A DNA stretch of 64,000 nt. Source: Posidonia oceanica. Its lineage: Eukaryota > Streptophyta > Magnoliopsida > Alismatales > Posidoniaceae. The position numbers were made by a program, and so were the translations under genes. Below, piece by piece: positions 58,542 through 64,000 of this stretch; the first letter of the stretch is position 1; every line of letters starts with the position of its first letter. The notes under the pieces were generated by a model. That model saw only the letters and a list, made by a program, of their open reading frames with translations, had not been told where the DNA came from and searched no databases. Where the stretch lies: positions 59,622,501-59,686,500 of the forward strand of contig JAZBRS010000026.1 of NCBI GenBank assembly GCA_037176725.1, given 5' to 3'.

Positions 58542-59150
58542 AGATCTATGAAGGGCCAGGCTATGGCAGATCACCTTGCTGATTTTCCTTTGCCTGAATA
58601 CCAGCCACTCCAGACGCAGTTCCCTAACGAAGACATTCTCTTTGCAATGGAGGACTCTGAGGAGAAAGACCCTGAGAAGCAAGAGCAATGGCAACTGTAC
58701 TTTGACGGCGCTGTCAACAAAAAGGGTCGAGGCATAGGCGCAGTGCTGACCACGCCCTAGGGGCAGATGATTCCTTTTGCGAGGAAGTTGACTTTCACAT
58801 GCACTAACAATGAAGCAGAATATGAAGCGTACATCCTGGGTTTGAAAGTCGCCCTCGAGCATAAGGCGCAGAAGTTGCGTGTGCACGGCGATGCCATGTT
58901 GGTGATCTCACAAGTGAATAGCGACTGGAAGACAAAGAATCCGAAACTTGTGCCATATCACAAATGCTTGCTGAGGCTAATAGAAGAGTTCAGGAGCATC
59001 AATTTCACATACATGAACAGAGCAAAGAATGCGTATGCAGATGCACTAGCAACCCTGGCATCCTGCCTCAGTATACCAGAAGATAGCACAGTAGATGTGT
59101 CAGTTACCTGCATAGAGGAGCCCGCGCATTGCATGAACATAGAGGAAGCT
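58542..59150 (+). pseudogene. Second (archaeal-type) RNase H domain
   Basis: Same frame as the first RNase H. After MKGQAMADHLADFPLPEYQP comes EQWQLYFDGAVNKKGRGIGA with the first catalytic Asp, TAG at 58758-58760, then TCTNNEAEYEAYILGLKVAL with the catalytic Glu, VHGDAMLVISQVNSDW with the next Asp, and RAKNAYADALATLA with the last. A second RNase H of this type after the retroviral-like one is the hallmark of the Tat lineage and separates it from Athila and chromoviruses. Confidence 0.9.
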
Positions 59151-60412
59151 GATTTGGCAGAAGAGCGGCCATGGTATCACGACATTAAAGCATTCTTAGA
59201 ATCCGGCAGCCTTCCGCCTGGCACCACTGCAGAAGATAAGAGAACTTTGGCGCGTCTGGCGTCAAAATATGTATTAGGGGCTGGGCAGCTATACAGAAGA
59301 TCATACAATCAGATGCTATTACGCTGCCTGAACAAGCCGGAGGCTGATACGCTAATGCTTCAAGTGCATGCAGGGACCTGTGGCCCGCACATGAATGGCG
59401 TCCTCTTCGCCAAGAAGATCATGCTCTAAGGATATTTCTGGCAAACCATGGAAGCAGACTGTTGCCGATTCGTGCGTAAATGCCATAACTGTCAGGTCCA
59501 TGGTAACTTTATCAAGGCTCCCCCTCATCAGCTGCATAACATGTCCTCGCCATGGCCTTTCTCCACCTGGGGGATCGACGTCATTGGCGCAATACACCCC
59601 ACTGCTTCAAACGGCCATCGCTTCATCATGGTAGCGATTGACTATTTCACTAAGTGGGTGGAAGCAGCCTCTTATAAGACAGTCCCGCGGTGGCAATAGA
59701 AAAGTTTATCAAGAACAGTATCGTTGCCCGATACGGGGTCCCGCACTCCATTATCTCCGATAATGGCACAAACTTCATTGCCAAAAGAACTGAGGAGTAC
59801 CTGCAGAGTCTCAAGATAGAGCACCACAGGTCCTCGCCTTATCGACCACAGATGAATGGAGCAGTGGAGTCTGTTAACAAAAACATTATCAAAATTATGA
59901 AGAAGATGGCAGAAACCCACAAAGATTGGCATGATAAGCTCCTGTACGCGCTCTGGGCGTACAGGACATCAATCTGGACCTCGACAGGAGCCACCCCGTA
60001 CTCTCTAGTGTACGGCATGGAAGCGGTATTACCCGTCGAAGTAGAGATTCCCTAACTACGAATCCTACGAGAAGCTGAGTTGGAAGAGACAGAATGGGTC
60101 GAAGACCGCTGCGTCCAACTGAATCTGATAGATGAGCACAGACTACAAGCTATGCATAATGCTCACTATTACCAGAAACGAATGGCTAGAGCGTTCTTGA
60201 AGAAAGTCCGGCCTAGAAGCTTCCAGCCAGGGGATCTCGTTCTGCGCGCCATTCATTTACCCGACGGTCGAGGCAAATTCCGACCTAACTGGCGTGGGCC
60301 CTTTGTGGTTAAACAGATCTTCTCAGGTGGTGCGGTAACTCTTGAGGACATGGACCAGGTCGAGCAGTCCGAGCCGGTCAACTTGTGCTACCTCAAGAAG
60401 TACTATCAGTAG
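59151..60412 (+). pseudogene. int: Ogre/Tat integrase
   Basis: The zinc-binding N-terminus has HAGTCGPHMNG and CRFVRKCHNCQVHG with TAA at 59427-59429 between them. The core gives FSTWGIDVIGAI (first Asp), FIMVAIDYFTKWVEAASYKT, then after a one-base frameshift near 59680 VPHSIISDNGTNF (second Asp) and RPQMNGAVESVNK (Glu), with 35 residues between Asp and Glu as in the D,D35E rule. TAA at 60053-60055 precedes the C-terminal part, which has PRSFQPGDLVLRAIHLPDGR and KFRPNWRGPFVVKQIFSGGA, ending CYLKKYYQ. No chromodomain is present, as expected for Tat. Confidence 0.92.
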
Positions 60413-61793
60413 CTGGGAGCAAACATTGCGGATCCTTCGTCCCACCTTTCGTACTCCCATCACTCGCATGTTTCTGTTCCTCTTTTCGCCTTATCGCTTC
60501 ATCCTATCTTCTGCATTTTTTTTATCACTGCATTCCCCTACATTCCTTCTCTCATCTCCTTTACAATCATCATCGTCATCCCCTTTAATCATGCATCACT
60601 CCCTTGCCCGGTGATGAAAATCGGAAGTGCTTGCCTGCTCCGAAAGGAGTCTCCCGACCTCACCTGACACTACTTAGATGTCTTAGCTAGTGAGGGAGCC
60701 ACTACTCAATGAGTATGGGCGAAATGCCCAAACACCTAGGGACTTACACTCCTAGAAAGATGATAGGCTTTAACCAGAAAGGAACACATATCTATGCCCG
60801 GATGTATAAGAAAGGAAAGAAAGAGAAAGCCAAAAGTCAGTACCCGAAGGCCCTAACCCCCACAGCTCAGAAGTCAGACACCCATTTCCTCTAGGGTAGG
60901 GATAGCGGAGACCTGCAAGCCTGAAAAAAAAAAAGAGGAAAAAAAAGAGAGGAAAAAAGAATGATAAAAAAAAAAGAAAAGAAAGAAAAACAACAAAAAA
61001 GGAGAATGATAGAAAAGAAAAAAAAGAGAATGATAGAAAAGGAAAAGGAGAGGAACAAAAGTCAACTCCAAAAATGAAGGCAGGCAGGGTAATCCCGCAC
61101 CTTTCACCTACCCAAGAGAAGAGTCAAAGTTCGGGCAGGTCCTCCTTGTTTCCAAAATAGGAATGAGGAGAGCCCTGCACACCTACATAAAAAAAGAGGG
61201 GAGAAAAGGTAGGAGTGAGTGTAAGTCCTTGAGAGTTTGGCGTGGAGCCCGTCCTCTCTACACCACCACCAAACATCACCAACACCTTTTCTTGGAGTGC
61301 CACCGACAAGTTAAGAGTCTGAGTAGAGTCCAGTGAGTCAAGGACCGCCCCCTTCCGATACAGCAGGCACCAAAGCATTCCCGATGCTGAGGGCGAACTA
61401 CACCAATCAAAAATCATGCATACATCCGCATTTCCAATCATCTCCCCTTCCTTTGATCATTCCGCTTCGCAAGGCTTGCTTTGGTACTGAGACAGTACTC
61501 CTACTCAGCACGCGTTGGCATTATCGGGCTGCGACGATCCAGAACTCCTGCCAGTCCCCGCCCCGCGCCAACAGAATCCCTTTGCTTATATGTGTTTATT
61601 TGCCATGACCTGAATGTTTACTGTTGGATGTGTTGAACTGTTTTACCAGCTTCAGAATCTGCTTTCAATCAGTAGCTTTGTGCTTGTATGAGATCTGATA
61701 ACTCACAGTCTTGATAACAGGTACGTGAAGATTTTGCGACAGCCGTCTGCCTACGTTCTGCAGTCTGCGCAATGGGTTTCCCCACTCTAGTGA
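60413..61793 (+). other. Spacer between pol and the extra ORF
   Basis: Non-coding. A pyrimidine-rich part (60460-60600), a segment resembling LTR-retrotransposon 3' leader (GAAAATCGGAAGTGCTTGCC, 60617 on) and an almost pure purine tract (60920-61075) are seen. ORFs in it have no domain. Confidence 0.55.
60920..61075 (+). repeat. Internal polypurine tract
   Basis: About 150 bp of A and G, rich in AAAAGA and GAATGATA repeats. It lies 3' of pol, about 2.9 kb before the window end. It could act as an extra plus-strand primer or may be simple expansion. Confidence 0.6.
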
Positions 61794-62828
61794 CCCCGGC
61801 ACAACTGTTCTGAGATCCTGCGAGAGTGGATCGGCAAGCTTACCAAAGATGACTGCGAGAAGCTGCGCCTATGGGGCATTCCAACAAAACTGCTGAAGGC
61901 TGCTGATGTAGAAGTGAGCCGCCATCTTCTGTGCGCCGCTGCAAGGTTTTGGAAACCGGCACACCATGTCTTCCGTTTTGGCAGAACTGAACTGACACCT
62001 ACACTAGAGGAAGTGCGTCGGATCTGTGGCTTTTCCAAGATCTTGGGGTCGCCCATCTTCATGAGGCGTGACGGATACATTGCAGTCCTGAAACAGATAA
62101 CTGGGCTCTCTACTCGAAGTTGCCAGCAAAGACTGATTTGCACCAGCAGGCCCACGCCCCTACTTCGTCTAGCATATTTTGATGATACTGTGGAAAAACG
62201 CGCTGAACTCGGAGACGAGCTGTGGCTCCGAGGATTTGTTACCCGTTTCCTAGGCGAGCTGGTCTTTACTCATGGTAAAGCGACAGTGGCCGTCGAGATC
62301 GCTGAAGTAGCACTCGCTGTGGTGACTCGGCAGATAGACTTAGCATCGGTTGTTCTGGCAGAAACATACTGCAGACTGGACCGCATCTCGCATTGCTGCC
62401 GCCACTTTCATGGTTGCGGAGCACTTATTCAGGTCTAGCTAGCCGCACACATCGAGATAGACCTTCTGCGCCCCCAGGTACATGCTTTTGAGGCCTACTG
62501 CAACAGCGGTCATGCCAAGACAGTCAAGAGCGTCAAGGAAGAATATGAGAAGCTATCGGAGCTGACAGATGACACAGTAACCTGGCGCATCATCCCTTCC
62601 ATGGCCGAACCATTCACTGTCTTCTTCAGCACACGTGACATGCGGCTGATTGTACTACCAGGATTCACCGTAGGTGTGGAATACCACCCTATCAGGGTCA
62701 TGCGCCAGTTCGGTTTCCAGCAGGACGCCTTTGTCGACAGCACGGCACCTAGACTCCTTCAAGCATATCCCCTCAGTACAACTGCCCCAACGAAGGAACT
62801 AGCCAATCTGATGCAGCATGGAGTGTGA
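61794..62828 (+). pseudogene. Extra ORF downstream of pol (plant-mobile-domain-like)
   Basis: One frame is open from 61794 to TGA at 62826-62828 except for TAG at 62436-62438. It reads ILREWIGKLTKDDCEKLRLW, AAARFWKPAHHVFRFGRTEL, TPTLEEVRRICGFSKILGSP, later ELVFTHGKATVAVEIAEVAL and, after the stop, IDLLRPQVHAFEAYCNSGHA and PGFTVGVEYHPIRVMRQFGF. The FWxPxxHVFxFG...LTPTLEEV pattern resembles the plant-mobile-domain-like protein (DUF7745-type) that Ogre elements encode as ORF1, usually before gag. Here it lies after pol. No ATG is obvious at the open-frame start; the first codon may be supplied by splicing. Function in the element is not known. Confidence 0.65.
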
Positions 62829-63340
62829 TCAACAGACATCGCGGCTACGAGAGGCACAGGGTGTACTCCTGAGTACATCACCGAGGTGCAAGACCTCTGG
62901 CCCATCGATGAAATCCCGCCAAGCGGTCCCTTGTTCCCTGACTCTGGAAAATCAAAGAAGGCTCGAACCAGCTAGAGCCGTTATGCAGTTGCCGTTTAGT
63001 TTCCTTTCAAGTTATGTTGTATATTCTGGCCTGCCACAGGCGTGTAATCAACAGTTCTATCAATGCAAAAGTGTTTCGTGCTGGCTTCTTGCATTTCAAA
63101 ACTACTTAATGCATTCCATGTTCCTTGCCAATCGTATCTTGAGGCCCCCGGCCAGACTTGTTGCCAACATGACGCAGGAAAGTCCTCAGCAATCAACCCA
63201 GACTCCAGGACCTCTGCGGACCCACGCCGTCAAATCCTGATACCAGACATCCCCAGCTGAGTCTCCGTCGGGCTGGTACCCTAAACTACTCGTTTGACAA
63301 GAATGTTAGTTTTGTCCATCCTTCGCTTTTCGATGCCAGG
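62829..63340 (+). other. Non-coding 3' spacer
   Basis: No protein frame beyond composition is supported. The end of the stretch (63335-63400) begins the hairpin region shared, inverted, with 45400-45500. Confidence 0.5.
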
Positions 63341-63865
63341 GGCGCTTCGACTGACCCCAGGTATCATCTTGATACCAGGGGCATCTTTTCAGATGTCCTG
63401 CGGTATCTCATCCGTATCATCCCTTTATTTCCCCTTTGCCGGCCGATAAGTCTGATATCTTATCATTCTGTTCCTTTATCCCTTTGCCGGCCGATAAGTC
63501 CGATATCTTATCATCTCTTTCCCTTTCCCGGTCGATAAGTCCGATATCTTATCATCTCTTCCTCTTTGCCGGCCGATAAGTCCGATATCTTATCACTCTA
63601 TTCTTTTATTCATTTGCCGGCCGATAAGTCCGATATCTTATCACCCCTTCCTCTTTGCCGGCCGATAAGTCCGATATCTTATCATCTCTTTCCCTTTGCC
63701 GGCCGGTAAGTCCGATATCTTATCATCCCTTTCCCTTTGCCGGTCGATAAGTCCGATATCTTATCATCTCTTCCTCTTTGCCGGCCGATAAGTCCGATAT
63801 CTTATCATTCCTTTATTCTCTCTTTGCCAGTCGATAAGTCCGATATCTTATCAATCCCTTTCCAA
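63341..63865. repeat. GATAAG...CTTATC array, inverted copy
   Basis: After a CCCCAGGTATC...GATACCAGGGG hairpin (63352-63380) about ten units of GCCGGCCGATAAGTCCGAT then ATCTTATC follow at 38-50 bp spacing. They are the reverse complement of the array at 44849-45375 and lie 3' of the extra ORF, in the sense orientation of the element. Confidence 0.93.
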
Positions 63866-64000
63866 TCAATCAATCAATCAATCAATCAAGCAATCAATCA
63901 CTGCTCTTTCCGGTTGATAGGACCGTAAACTATCATCTTGGACTGATATGCAAAACTATCCCGTAGTTGTGTTATACGGCTGACACCCAGTAACTGTCAC
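63866..64000. repeat. AATC repeat and start of GATAG array, inverted copy
   Basis: A run of AATCAATCAATC is followed by CCGGTTGATAGGACCGTAA and ACTATC, then GTTATACGGCTGACACCCAG, the reverse complement of the two unit types at 43695-44715. The window ends inside this array; the polypurine tract and 3' LTR would be expected beyond it. Confidence 0.9.

Noticed and set aside
60342..60614. Ser/Phe-rich ORF overlapping the end of integrase
   Set aside because: Shadow frame of integrase running into pyrimidine-rich DNA.

Overview
This is nuclear DNA of a flowering plant, probably a eudicot, from a gene-poor region rich in transposable elements. The grounds are spliced exon fragments of plant gene families, an Ogre/Tat-type Ty3 retrotransposon, a SIRE-like Ty1/copia retrotransposon, plant-type MITEs and nested LTRs. 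No rRNA, tRNA, operon or CRISPR is visible. I see no intact host gene.

Layout. 1-7530: two nested LTRs of one long-LTR family ('family O', about 5.4-5.9 kb), both on the minus strand; the inner copy (840-6381) is a solo LTR. 7531-17950: the only low-copy stretch. It holds a same-strand patchwork of gene pieces on the minus strand: alpha/beta hydrolase exons (11434-14887), a probable GBA2-type glucosylceramidase exon (11025-11135), an unidentified exon (10543-10899), PRORP (protein-only RNase P) exons (10161-10501) and an unidentified exon (8232-8482). A hAT-like MITE (16053-16774) and a LINE reverse-transcriptase relic (17640-17952) follow. 18005-34107: a decayed SIRE-like copia element on the plus strand: LTR, primer site, gag, RT/RNase H and an extra 3' ORF. 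It is split by an unrelated solo LTR (22881-25692) inside an older related fragment, and again by a family-O solo LTR (28044-33415) that landed inside the extra ORF with a perfect CCAAG target duplication.

34108-64000: stacked family-O material. There is a truncated plus-strand LTR (34108-37267), a minus-strand LTR (37268-43134) next to a polypurine tract and about 2.4 kb of hairpin-forming tandem arrays (43135-45518), another minus-strand LTR (45519-51128), and a large Ogre/Tat-type gag-protease-RT-RNase H-aRNase H-integrase region on the plus strand (51129-60412). An extra ORF follows pol (61794-62828), then the same hairpin arrays in opposite orientation (63350-64000). The coding regions carry many nonsense codons and several frameshifts, so none looks autonomous.

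Three results stand out. First, the 3' internal region of the Ogre-like element holds several different tandem repeat families that share one design, a GATA...TATC inverted repeat. Second, each family-O LTR carries its own version of a roughly 30-bp minisatellite at the same place, one copy having evolved 90- and 180-bp higher-order repeats. Third, the one low-copy island looks like a collage of exons from unrelated genes, as expected of a gene-capturing transposon or a heavily decayed gene region. Functional names rest on motif recognition by eye; no database search was possible.
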